Source of the DNA: Clostridia bacterium
Lineage (GTDB): Bacteria > Bacillota > Clostridia > Oscillospirales > CAG-272
DNA length: 32,326 nt
Assembly (NCBI GenBank): GCA_017481495.1
Contig: JAFUPC010000109.1
Location: 1 to 32,326, forward strand
Direction: 5' to 3'
Shown: in pieces, positions 9,239 to 16,656 of the stretch
Layout: each line of letters opens with the position of its first letter
Position numbering within the stretch: the first letter of the stretch is position 1
Position numbers and translations under genes: made by a program
The notes under the pieces: model-generated
What the model was told of the DNA's origin: nothing
The model's input: only the letters and a program-made list of their open reading frames with translations
Databases searched by the model: none

Positions 9239-9877
9239 TCAGAACAGGGCTTCTTCCGCCGCATGGCGCAGCTCTTCCGCCGCCCCGCGGATGTCATTCT
9301 GCGCAAAAATGGCGCTGATGACGGCGATGCCGCTGATACCGCTGTGTGCAAGCATCCCGACATTATGTTTTCCGATACCGCCGATGGCGACGACGGGAAT
9401 GTGTACCGCGCGGCAGATGGCGGCAAGTGTTTCATGGCTGACATCGTCCGCATCGACTTTGGAGCCGGTATGGAACACCGCACCGACACCGAGATAATCC
9501 GCTCCGCGCGCTTCGGCAAGGATGGCCTGCTCCACAGTCTGCACAGATACGCCGAGGATCTTGTCCGCCCCGATGCGCGCACGGACATCCCCCGCTTCCA
9601 TGTCGTGCTGTCCGACATGAACGCCGTCGGCATCCACGCAGACGGCAATGTCCACATCGTCATTGATGACAAACGGAACGTGAGACCGTGCGCACAGTTC
9701 TTTCAATAACCGCGCTTCTTCGGTGAATGTCTGTGTATCCAGTTCCTTTTCTCTGAGCTGAACGAATGTCACACCGCCCAGGATCGCTTCTTCCACCTGT
9801 TCGTATAAGGTCTGCTTGCCCGTCCATGCGCGGTCGGTGACAGCATAAAGCAAAAGGTCTTTTTTATCGCACTTCAT
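9239..9877 (-). CDS. thiE: Thiamine-phosphate synthase ThiE
   Basis: Joins hydroxymethylpyrimidine diphosphate and thiazole phosphate to make thiamine phosphate in the cytosol. The 212 residues show the expected barrel motifs: LLLYAVTDR, VQLREKELDT, INDDVDIAVCVDADGVHVGQ, GVSVQTVEQA, ADYLGVGAVFHTGSK and VVAIGGIGKHN. The ATG at 9875-9877 follows AAAGGAGCC; a longer in-frame form would overlap thiM heavily. The start overlaps the end of thiM by 14 nt, which suggests translational coupling. Confidence 0.96.
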   Translation of the reverse strand: MKCDKKDLLLYAVTDRAWTGKQTLYEQVEEAILGGVTFVQLREKELDTQTFTEEARLLKELCARSHVPFVINDDVDIAVCVDADGVHVGQHDMEAGDVRARIGADKILGVSVQTVEQAILAEARGADYLGVGAVFHTGSKVDADDVSHETLAAICRAVHIPVVAIGGIGKHNVGMLAHSGISGIAVISAIFAQNDIRGAAEELRHAAEEALF

Positions 9878-10685
9878 ACTTGGCTCCTTTTTCAAGTGTT
9901 TCTGCATCCATATTGTAAACAGCATCAATGATGCGGTTCCGGAGGGTAGAATTGCCCTCACCCGGCAAAAGCGCACGGACACCGATCTCCCCGGCAAGTC
10001 CCATCGTACAGACAGCGGCCGCCGCGGCTTTCAGATGGTCTCCGGGATTTGCGGCAAGGAATGCGGTCATCATGCCGGACAGCTGACAGCCGGTTCCCGT
10101 GATGCGGCTCATCGCAGGATGACCGTTGCGGATGACGTAACAGTGCTGTGCATCCGCGACAAGGTCAATGGCACCCGTCACAGCCGCGATGCAGTGATTT
10201 GTTTTGGCGAATGTTTTTACAAACGAGATCATTTGGGGGAGATTGTCCTCCGTCACGGTGTCGGCGGCATCGGCATCCACGCCTTTGGTGGAACCGTTTC
10301 CGACGGCGAGCGTTTTGATTTCCGAGATGTTGCCGCGGATGACGGTGAATGGAAGCGCGTTCATCAATTCCAGCGCAGTTTCGGTGCGCAGACGGCTTGC
10401 ACCCGCGCCGACCGGGTCGAGCAGAAGAACGTGACCAAGCTCCGCCGCACGTTTTCCCGCCAGAAACATCGCTTCGATGGAGCGGCGGTTCAGCGTTCCG
10501 ATGTTGATGTTCAGACCCCCGCAGATGGCGGTGATGTCGGCGACATCGTCCGGCTCATCGGACATGATGGGACTGGCGCCGCAGGCGAGAATGATGTTCG
10601 CCACATCGTTTACCGTGACGTAATTTGTGATATTGTGGACCAGAGGCGTGTTCGCTCTGACCCGTTCAAGACAGCTTCCGGGCAT
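9864..10685 (-). CDS. thiM: Hydroxyethylthiazole kinase ThiM
   Basis: Phosphorylates 4-methyl-5-(2-hydroxyethyl)thiazole with ATP to salvage the thiazole half of thiamine. The 273-residue protein has PLVHNITNYVTVNDVAN, MSDEPDD, LLDPVGAGASR, VIRGNISEI and the active-site loop ITGTGCQLSGMMTAFLA with the conserved Cys. The ATG at 10683-10685 is preceded by GAGGTAAC. First gene of the TPP-riboswitch operon. No thiC, thiD or thiG is visible here, so the locus looks like a salvage set. Confidence 0.97.
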   Translation of the reverse strand: MPGSCLERVRANTPLVHNITNYVTVNDVANIILACGASPIMSDEPDDVADITAICGGLNINIGTLNRRSIEAMFLAGKRAAELGHVLLLDPVGAGASRLRTETALELMNALPFTVIRGNISEIKTLAVGNGSTKGVDADAADTVTEDNLPQMISFVKTFAKTNHCIAAVTGAIDLVADAQHCYVIRNGHPAMSRITGTGCQLSGMMTAFLAANPGDHLKAAAAAVCTMGLAGEIGVRALLPGEGNSTLRNRIIDAVYNMDAETLEKGAKYEVR

Positions 10686-10754
10686 TTCTGTTACCTCATT
10701 TTTCTGAAAATTCCGCCAATAAACACAGATGCCCGCATGGAATTTCCAGGTACA

Positions 10755-10795
10755 GAAAAGAAAAAGCAGATCTCCTCATCAAAAGGATGCTCTGC
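10755..10795 (-). terminator. Probable riboswitch-controlled terminator upstream of thiM
   Basis: On the minus strand GCAGA (10791-10795) pairs with TCTGC (10766-10770) around an inner CATC/GATG stem, followed by TTTTTCTTTTC. It lies between the TPP aptamer and thiM and is the likely expression platform. I could not identify the antiterminator by eye. Confidence 0.55.
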
Positions 10796-10920
10796 CGCCG
10801 AAATCACGTATTTCCACGCTTTTCTCAAAATGTTCCAGAAAAGCAATACGTTTTCACCGTCGGAGTTCACGGCAATCACCGCAAACTCTTTGAGAGTTGA
10901 AATCTTCGATTTCATCTCGT

Positions 10921-11020
10921 TCCTTCGTTGGCATTATCCACATCAGGTTCATCGGGTCGAAGGTTGTTACCTTCCTCTCAGCCTATCTGCTCCGAAAACC
11001 GGAACCGTAAGCTCCCCACC
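10921..11020 (-). promoter_or_regulatory. TPP riboswitch aptamer (THI element)
   Basis: Minus-strand sequence carries the conserved THI-box blocks in order: GGGGAGC near 11011-11018, GGCTGAGAGG near 10974-10983, ACCCGATGAACCTGAT near 10941-10956 and GATAATGCCAACGAAGGAA near 10921-10939. It binds thiamine pyrophosphate and shuts the operon down when TPP is plentiful. Confidence 0.96.
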
Positions 11021-11040
11021 GGTATTTATTGTCATCTGAT

Positions 11041-11069
11041 ATTATACTACATTCCGCCCCGAATTGCAA
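11041..11069 (-). promoter_or_regulatory. Promoter of the TPP-riboswitch operon
   Basis: Minus strand TTGCAA (11064-11069), 17-nt spacer, TATAAT (11041-11046). It starts transcription just ahead of the aptamer. Confidence 0.85.
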
Positions 11070-11244
11070 GGTCTGAAAAAGGAAAAAGTGCGAAAAAAGC
11101 GAAAATTCATGAATTGTTCGTTTGCAGTTTACAGTTGCTTCACAAAATCCGGCAAAAAACGCGGTAAGATGCAGGCACCGGAGGGAATCACAACGACGAT
11201 TGCATCGTTCCCGCCGGAATCTAACAAACAAAGGAAGAAGTATT

Positions 11245-12405
11245 ATGTCAAAAAGAGGAGAAAACATCTACAGACGGAAAGACGGCCGTTGGGAGGCAAG
11301 GTATGTAAAGGATTATACGCCGGACGGCAAAGCGCAGTACGGGTACTGTTATGCGCATACTTACGGCGAGGTCAAGCAGAAGCTGACGGACTGTCAGGTG
11401 CGCACGCGGCTCGGCATTCCGGAGCCGGGGATGATGGGACGGCTGCTCACCGATTTCTGCGACGGATGGCTGACACAGCAGCGCATCCGTGTCCGGGAGT
11501 CCTCCTGCCTTCGGTATGAGACGATCCTCCGCCTGCACATCATTCCGTGTCTGGGCGGACTCCGCCCGGCGGTGATCCGGGAGGATGCCGTCGATCTGTT
11601 CACAAAACGTCTGCTTGACGAGGGTCTCATGCCGAAAACGGTGCGGGACATTCTGACTGTCCTGAAGTCGGTGTTGGAGTACGCCGCCCGTCAGCAGGGC
11701 GGCTTCCGTGCCGTGCCGAAGATCACATACCCGAAGGTCGAAAAAAAGGAGGCGCGTGTCCTCACCGCCGAGGAGGAGGGGCAACTGGTGCGGTATCTTC
11801 TGAAAACGCCCGACCCGTGCCGCTTCGGTATCCTGCTTGCGCTCATGACAGGTCTACGCATCGGAGAGCTGTGTGCGCTCCGATGGGAGCATATCCGCCC
11901 GGACAGCGCGTATACCGACACCTTCAGCATGGAGATCCGCGCATCGTTATCCCGCATCCAATGTCCGGAAACGCATAAAAATACCCGCGGTTTCACGTCC
12001 GCAAAGGACCGTGAACCGCTGACACGCATTGTCATCGGTCCGCCGAAAACCGGTACCTCCGTGCGCGTGATCCCCTTGACAAAAGAGATCTCCGCGCTGT
12101 GCGAGCAGTTCCGTGCCGGGCCGGAATGCTATGTTCTGACGGGAACGGATTCCTATCTGCTCCCGCGCACCCTGCAGTACCGGTTTTCTGTTTATACCGC
12201 TTCCTGCGGTCTTCGGGACGTACATTTCCATACCCTGCGGCATACGTTTGCCACACGGTGCGTGGAATCGGGGATGGAGATCAAATCGCTGAGCGAAATT
12301 CTGGGTCATGCGGGCACCGGGATCACGCTCGGCTGTTACGTCCATTCCTCTCCCGAAATGAAGCGGCGCGGACTGGAGAGGGTCACGATTCCCGGTCTTG
12401 ACTGA
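11245..12405 (+). CDS. Tyrosine recombinase / phage-type integrase
   Basis: Site-specific recombinase that cuts and rejoins DNA through a 3'-phosphotyrosine. The 386 residues comprise an arm-binding N-terminus (GENIYRRKDGRWEARYVKDY), a SAM-like core-binding domain (about 65-160) and a catalytic domain. All catalytic residues are present: Arg205 in TGLRIGEL, Lys268 in PPKTGTSVRVIPL, His329 and Arg332 in FHTLRHTFAT, His355 in LGHAG and Tyr365 in GCYVHSS. I chose the ATG at 11245 (AAGGAAG upstream). No excisionase, relaxase or phage gene accompanies it, and no tRNA target is visible. Its 3' end overlaps the convergent gene at 12383 by 23 bp. It may be a mobile-element relic or a stand-alone DNA invertase. 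Confidence 0.93.
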   Translation: MSKRGENIYRRKDGRWEARYVKDYTPDGKAQYGYCYAHTYGEVKQKLTDCQVRTRLGIPEPGMMGRLLTDFCDGWLTQQRIRVRESSCLRYETILRLHIIPCLGGLRPAVIREDAVDLFTKRLLDEGLMPKTVRDILTVLKSVLEYAARQQGGFRAVPKITYPKVEKKEARVLTAEEEGQLVRYLLKTPDPCRFGILLALMTGLRIGELCALRWEHIRPDSAYTDTFSMEIRASLSRIQCPETHKNTRGFTSAKDREPLTRIVIGPPKTGTSVRVIPLTKEISALCEQFRAGPECYVLTGTDSYLLPRTLQYRFSVYTASCGLRDVHFHTLRHTFATRCVESGMEIKSLSEILGHAGTGITLGCYVHSSPEMKRRGLERVTIPGLD

Positions 12406-13699
12406 TGCATAAGATCCGCCACAGCCGACGTTCTTCCTCCCGCTGAAACGGCTGGGAAGCGGCAAGTGTCCGGGCAAGCCATACAAGCGCCTCGTCCTGT
12501 CCGGAAAGCAGTTCCACTGTACAGCGGACATCGGCTTCGCCCATCGTACCGTCATCGGCAAGGAGGATGTCATAAATGTCCTCAATTCCCTTTGCACGGG
12601 ACAAAATCAGCTGCGCCCGCTCCTCACAGGACGTACATTCCCTGAGGTCATACACGAGACACCGGAACGCATCCGGACTCATGCGGACATTTGTGACCGG
12701 CGCGTTGTCTTGCACAGACTCCCGTCCGGAACAGGGAAAGATATGGGAAATAACACCGTGCGCCTGTGCGGCAGTGATCTCCCGCAGAAGCTTCGGCAGG
12801 GCGCGGCGGCAGTATTCCGCACAGCCGCGGGGGAGCATCAAATAATCCTTTACCCGCAGAAACGCGCCGGAAAGGACATCCCCGTCAAAGGTCATCTGTG
12901 ACAGCTGTTCCGCATCGTGCGCATCCAGTCCGTATTTCCATGCGGAAAACGGCTTTCCGAGCAGTACCATGCCGATGACCGATGTAAACATGGGACGGAA
13001 CAGATTCGCGGCATCCGTTTCGTACATCCGGTTATCTGCGCGCAGGATTCGGGTCAGTGTTTCCGGTTTGAACCGTGACAGAAACGCCGCTTCCTCCGAC
13101 ATTCCCTGCAAATAGGCGGCGACAAACGACACCCCCTGTAATCCGTCGGATACAGGATTGTATAACGGATAATCGGCGGTGATCACACATTCTCCGGGCC
13201 AGTACTCCGGCTGATAGGTTTTCAGAAACGCCGCGATCCCATCCACAGCTGTCCGGCGGAACACGCTCTCCGGCAGTGCCGTGAACACAGAGAGCATCCG
13301 GCGGTACTGCATCATGCACGCATCCTGCTTCCGTTTGATGCGCCGCAGACCCTCCTCATAAAGGACAGACAAGTCCCTTGAAAGAAGCAGTTCCGCCGCA
13401 CCGTCTGGAGATGCTTCCGCCGAGAGCCGCATATCCAGAACATACAGAAGATTCGCAAGCTGCATCTGCGCAATTTCCGTGCGTACGGTGCAGCTTTTGT
13501 GATCGGTCAGATGATCAAGTCGCTGTGCAAGAAGATCAAACAGTCCCCCCTGCACCGCCGCCGTTTCCGCTTCCCCCATCACACCGTATTCCACCGCCGC
13601 ACAAAGCAAGGATTCCGTATACCGTGCCGAGTTAATGGCGGATACGGGAATGATCTCCCGCCGCGCAATGGTGTGCGGGTTCCCTCCGGATGGTTTCAT
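12383..13699 (-). CDS. Uncharacterised protein, resembles DUF6179 family
   Basis: 438 residues, largely helical, soluble, with no signal peptide and no motif that identifies a catalytic role. Landmarks are NSARYTESLLCAAVEYGVM near the N-terminus, a Cys-containing helix with MQYRRMLSVFTALPE, and a C-terminal LRECTSCEERAQLI. The combination of the family-like start and the preceding small gene recalls the Clostridia DUF6179/DUF6323 pair; this is from memory and not proven. The ATG at 13697-13699 follows AAAGGAGGAA. It lies 117 nt after the preceding gene, and that gap holds two interleaved inverted repeats. Last gene of the AlkD-like operon. Confidence 0.75.
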   Translation of the reverse strand: MKPSGGNPHTIARREIIPVSAINSARYTESLLCAAVEYGVMGEAETAAVQGGLFDLLAQRLDHLTDHKSCTVRTEIAQMQLANLLYVLDMRLSAEASPDGAAELLLSRDLSVLYEEGLRRIKRKQDACMMQYRRMLSVFTALPESVFRRTAVDGIAAFLKTYQPEYWPGECVITADYPLYNPVSDGLQGVSFVAAYLQGMSEEAAFLSRFKPETLTRILRADNRMYETDAANLFRPMFTSVIGMVLLGKPFSAWKYGLDAHDAEQLSQMTFDGDVLSGAFLRVKDYLMLPRGCAEYCRRALPKLLREITAAQAHGVISHIFPCSGRESVQDNAPVTNVRMSPDAFRCLVYDLRECTSCEERAQLILSRAKGIEDIYDILLADDGTMGEADVRCTVELLSGQDEALVWLARTLAASQPFQREEERRLWRILCISQDRES

Positions 13700-13728
13700 G
13701 TGCGTTCCTCCTTTTTTTGCAATAAATT

Positions 13729-13832
13729 TGTTCGATAACCCCACTCTGACCGGGATAATACATATCAAATACACACCGTTTTATGAGATGGTGACAGGTT
13801 ATCGAACATATCTAATTTACAGTTTGATATGT
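13729..13832 (-). other. Interleaved inverted repeats (candidate pseudoknot RNA or recombination/operator site)
   Basis: Two perfect dyads interlock in A-B-A'-B' order on the minus strand. A, ACATATCAAA (13823-13832), pairs with TTTGATATGT (13760-13769). B, TGTTCGATAACC (13797-13808), pairs with GGTTATCGAACA (13729-13740). A overlaps the last codons of the upstream gene and B' lies about 15 nt upstream of the ribosome binding site of the downstream gene. As RNA this order is that of an H-type pseudoknot. Confidence 0.6.
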
Positions 13833-14443
13833 CCGTCCTCGTCTTCCCAGAGCTCCGGGGTGGTGTCGTAGACCTTTCCGTCTGCCGCAAGATCTTCGAG
13901 CTTATGCTGTTTTCGGATGCGTTCTTTTTGTCTGTCAATGCTGTGCGTATGCGTTCCACGCGCGGCGCGGTCGGTTTCCGCCGACAGGGCATCCGCAAAG
14001 GAGGACAGTTCCCCCTCGTCCTCCTCCCGCCCGGTCAAAAGCCGCGGGAAGACATCGGTTTCCAGAATCTCCACGCTCCCGCCGCATTCCCCGTCAAAGG
14101 CATCCCGCATAAAGGTCAGCAGCTCCCGATCGTTGTACGCATCGCCCATTTCGTTTTTGAATGTGTCAAACAGCGCGAGCAGTGCGGCAACGGTTTCTGT
14201 GTAATTGTCCTGTGTCAAATACGGGGAGGTATAGAACGCATCAATGAGCTGTACTGCTACTCCTTCCCCGAATTCCACGCGCCCGGCGGTGGCAAGACTT
14301 TCCGTGCGGGAAACGGCGATCATGCGCGCATCCTCTGCAGTCAGCGTAAGGCCGTATTCCCGCGTCACGTCGTTTTTCGCAAGAAGCTTTTCCGTCATCG
14401 GAACAAGCGAAGTGCCGCCGGACAGAATGGTCATGAAATTCAT
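13817..14443 (-). CDS. Uncharacterised protein, resembles DUF6323 family
   Basis: 208 residues, soluble and acidic. The central part (LTAEDARMIAVSRTESLATA, then VEFGEGVAVQLIDAFYTSPYL, QDNYTETVAALLALFDTFKNE and LLTFMRDAFDGECGGSVEI) recalls the DUF6323 family of Clostridia, usually near 150-160 residues. Here there is an extra charged C-terminal region rich in Asp, Arg and Lys. No catalytic motif is visible. The ATG at 14441-14443 has GGGAGGGG 10 nt upstream, only 2 nt after the AlkD-like stop. Function unknown. Confidence 0.75.
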   Translation of the reverse strand: MNFMTILSGGTSLVPMTEKLLAKNDVTREYGLTLTAEDARMIAVSRTESLATAGRVEFGEGVAVQLIDAFYTSPYLTQDNYTETVAALLALFDTFKNEMGDAYNDRELLTFMRDAFDGECGGSVEILETDVFPRLLTGREEDEGELSSFADALSAETDRAARGTHTHSIDRQKERIRKQHKLEDLAADGKVYDTTPELWEDEDGHIKL

Positions 14444-14445
14444 TC

Positions 14446-15168
14446 TTAATACCCCTCCCGAAGTTTCAAAGTACCGAGAAATGCCTTTGTTTCCGCCGGA
14501 ATCTTTCTGCTTTCCCGCGCTTTCTGTATCGTTTTATTGTGAACCCAGACAGGAAGATACCGACCGGTCAGATACGGAAGTGCCGCATCCGGCTGCCCTG
14601 CCAGTGCTTCGGCAAAGAACCACGCCTGCATCATGCGGACGTAATATTCATCCGCCACAGCTGTGTTTTCCGAAACCGCCGCCGCAATCGAAAGAACCTC
14701 CGGAGAGAACCGCGCCCCAAGCCAATACCGCAGAAGCATCCCCAGTCCGTACCGCACAGTATAGATACGGTCATCCGCAAGCCAGCGGCAGACCTCGTTC
14801 CACAGGGCATCGGGCCGCGTGATGAGGACAGGCGGATTCATCGTGTCGCAGGTCGCCCAGTTGTCAACATACGGCAGAAATCGATTCAGCTCCGAAAGAC
14901 ACACATCAAAATCTCGGATGCCCTCGATGAGATAGGCGTGCAGGTTATTCTCCTCATAAGTCGGATGCGGAAGCGGCGCCTCTGCAAGCCAGCGCGAAGC
15001 ACTGCCGTTTTTGGTCATGTCCTTTGCAATGTGCCGCAGAGCGGGTGTCCGTACCCCGATCACACTGTCCCGCGGGATGCCCGGCAGAAGGGATGACTGA
15101 AACGCGCGGTAGCCGTCGTCCGCGATGGAATACATATGTTCTCTTGTCTGCAAAACAAAATCTGGCAT
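14446..15168 (-). CDS. DNA alkylation repair protein, AlkD-like
   Basis: HEAT-like repeat glycosylase fold that removes N3- and N7-alkylated purines in the AlkD group. About 240 residues. The diagnostic stretches are YVDNWATCDTM (with the Trp and Asp that line the AlkD active site), YYVRMMQAWFFAEAL and NKTIQKARESRKI at the C-terminus. I chose the ATG at 15166-15168; the GTG just before it is equally close to the AAAGGA site. Driven by the strong promoter at 15252-15280 and followed 2 nt later by the DUF6323-like gene. Confidence 0.88.
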   Translation of the reverse strand: MPDFVLQTREHMYSIADDGYRAFQSSLLPGIPRDSVIGVRTPALRHIAKDMTKNGSASRWLAEAPLPHPTYEENNLHAYLIEGIRDFDVCLSELNRFLPYVDNWATCDTMNPPVLITRPDALWNEVCRWLADDRIYTVRYGLGMLLRYWLGARFSPEVLSIAAAVSENTAVADEYYVRMMQAWFFAEALAGQPDAALPYLTGRYLPVWVHNKTIQKARESRKIPAETKAFLGTLKLREGY

Positions 15169-15251
15169 CACAGATGTTCCTTTCCCATGTTTTCTGACAG
15201 AAATAACGGAAAACCCGATAAAAGCTGGATTTCCGCATTCTTTGTGATAAA

Positions 15252-15280
15252 ATTATACCACATCCTGCGGTCTTTGTCAA
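15252..15280 (-). promoter_or_regulatory. Promoter of the AlkD-like operon
   Basis: Minus strand TTGACA (15275-15280), 17-nt spacer ending TGTGG, TATAAT (15252-15257). Perfect vegetative consensus. Confidence 0.9.
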
Positions 15281-15324
15281 CAGAATCTACAGAACAATTT
15301 TTCGCTTTATTTTTACAAAACCCC

Positions 15325-15353
15325 TTGACAAAACCGCGATTTTGTGGTATAAT
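15325..15353 (+). promoter_or_regulatory. Consensus promoter with no gene behind it
   Basis: Plus strand TTGACA (15325-15330), 17-nt spacer ending TGTGG, TATAAT (15348-15353). Predicted start near 15360, directly ahead of the hairpin at 15368-15403, so any transcript would be only about 45-55 nt. No coding gene follows on this strand. Confidence 0.75.
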
Positions 15354-15367
15354 AGATACAGAAAGAA

Positions 15368-15403
15368 AAAAGAGCATTCCGCCGGAAAATGGAGTGCTCT
15401 TTT
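15368..15403. terminator. Two-way intrinsic terminator
   Basis: AAAAGAGCATTCC (15368-15380) pairs with GGAGTGCTCTTTT (15391-15403), 13 bp with one G-U and a 10-nt loop, T-rich on both sides. It ends the XRE gene on the minus strand and would also stop transcripts from the plus-strand promoter at 15325-15353. Confidence 0.85.
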
Positions 15404-15446
15404 CTTGTATTTTCAGGGGAAAATGTTTTCCGGTAGAAAACCGGTG

Positions 15447-16511
15447 TCATCGGTGCTTCTGTTCCGATTTTGCTTCCGCCATTTCCCAGACGACGGCGAA
15501 CGCCGCATACAGAACTCCTGCGACCGGCCAGACGATCCAGCTTCGCTCCCAGTCCTCCGTCACGAAGCTGTAAAGCAGGTATCCCGCTGTCACGACAAGC
15601 CAGTAGATGCCGGATGCGTCACCGAGACGGCTTTCACGGCGGCGGCGCTTTTTTTCGCGCGTATAGTCGTTTTCTTCCAATAACTTGTCGCAGGCTTCAT
15701 GCAGAAGTCCCGTGCGGGACAGCATCCGAACCCCGACGGCGGCAGACACCAGAGTCAGACCGACCATCGCACCGGACAGTCCCCATTCCGCGGGGAACAT
15801 TCCCGCACAGATGACGGGAAGTGCCGCCAGAATGCACATTCCGACCCCGTACATGGTGCCGCGGCGGCAGACATCGTCCCAGCGCGCTCGGTATTCCCGC
15901 GCAAGACCGTCCACACCGTAATCGGTGTCGATGTCCTCTTTTTCAAGATATTCATACTGCGCCGTCGAATGCCCGCACCCGATGAGAATCACGGTTGCCG
16001 CGGCAACGATCAGAAGCAGAAGCACAATGCCAAGCACAGCAAGCGCATCCCCGCCGCCTGTGCGTTCCGACAGTCCGCTCAGCGTCAGAAGCGGAACGGG
16101 CGAAAGCACATACATCATAATGGCGGATGCCTGGATGGAACTGTATTTTCCGACCGCGGAAAGGAACGCATTCGCTTCCTCCATCGTCACGCGGCGCAGG
16201 GGCGGCTCTGCGGATACATTGTTGGAGTGTTCTCCATCCGGAACGGCTGTTTCGTTTTCCGGTACCGTATCCATAGTGCTCCGCACAGCAGGTTTCGGCA
16301 GTGCTTCTTCCCCGTATTCATCTTTCAGAAGAAAATCGGTCGAGACGTCAAACAGCTGTGCCATCCGCAAAACCCGTTCGAGATCCGGCACGGACTGCGC
16401 GCCCTCCCACTTGGAAACAGCCTGACGGGTCACGTCCAGCCGCTGTGCAAATTCTTCCTGTGACCATCCCGCACGCTTGCGCAGGAGGATGATTTTGTCG
16501 GCAAGTATCAT
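15447..16511 (-). CDS. XRE-family regulator with membrane segments
   Basis: 354 residues. Residues 1-60 are a Cro/CI helix-turn-helix (LRKRAGWSQEEFAQRLDVTR, QAVSKWEGAQSVPD). A low-complexity acidic linker follows, then a membrane region with about five or six helices: two near 130-180 (for example VLGIVLLLLIVAAATVILIG), two near 230-275 and two near the C-terminus. The RKRRRRES stretch between the later helices is likely cytoplasmic. Such proteins are common in Clostridia and probably tie DNA binding to a membrane signal; target unknown. It has its own promoter (16546-16574). The ATG at 16509-16511 has AAGGAA about 12 nt upstream. Confidence 0.85.
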   Translation of the reverse strand: MILADKIILLRKRAGWSQEEFAQRLDVTRQAVSKWEGAQSVPDLERVLRMAQLFDVSTDFLLKDEYGEEALPKPAVRSTMDTVPENETAVPDGEHSNNVSAEPPLRRVTMEEANAFLSAVGKYSSIQASAIMMYVLSPVPLLTLSGLSERTGGGDALAVLGIVLLLLIVAAATVILIGCGHSTAQYEYLEKEDIDTDYGVDGLAREYRARWDDVCRRGTMYGVGMCILAALPVICAGMFPAEWGLSGAMVGLTLVSAAVGVRMLSRTGLLHEACDKLLEENDYTREKKRRRRESRLGDASGIYWLVVTAGYLLYSFVTEDWERSWIVWPVAGVLYAAFAVVWEMAEAKSEQKHR

Positions 16512-16545
16512 ACAAGTAAACTTCCTTTCGGTTTTTGGTACCTAT

Positions 16546-16574
16546 ATGATACCACAACTACGGGATTTTTGCAA
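16546..16574 (-). promoter_or_regulatory. Promoter of the XRE/membrane gene
   Basis: Minus strand TTGCAA (16569-16574), 17-nt spacer ending TGTGG, TATCAT (16546-16551). Confidence 0.75.
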
Positions 16575-16618
16575 GAGATTCGACCGTACAATCTGTCAAC
16601 TGCGGGTTGCAGAACACC

Positions 16619-16656
16619 AAAAAAGCCGGTGACGGGGTGTCATCGGCCGATTTTTT
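16619..16656 (-). terminator. Terminator of the RiPP-like operon
   Basis: Minus strand GCCGATGAC and GTCACCGGC (16639-16647 with 16625-16633) form a 9-bp stem with one mismatch and a 5-nt loop, followed by TTTTTT (16619-16624). It overlaps the stop codon of the radical SAM gene by 2 nt. Confidence 0.85.

Noticed and set aside
10691..10915. 74-residue protein between TPP riboswitch and thiM as a firm gene
   Set aside because: A terminator-like hairpin lies inside it and the sequence matches no family; kept only as a finding.
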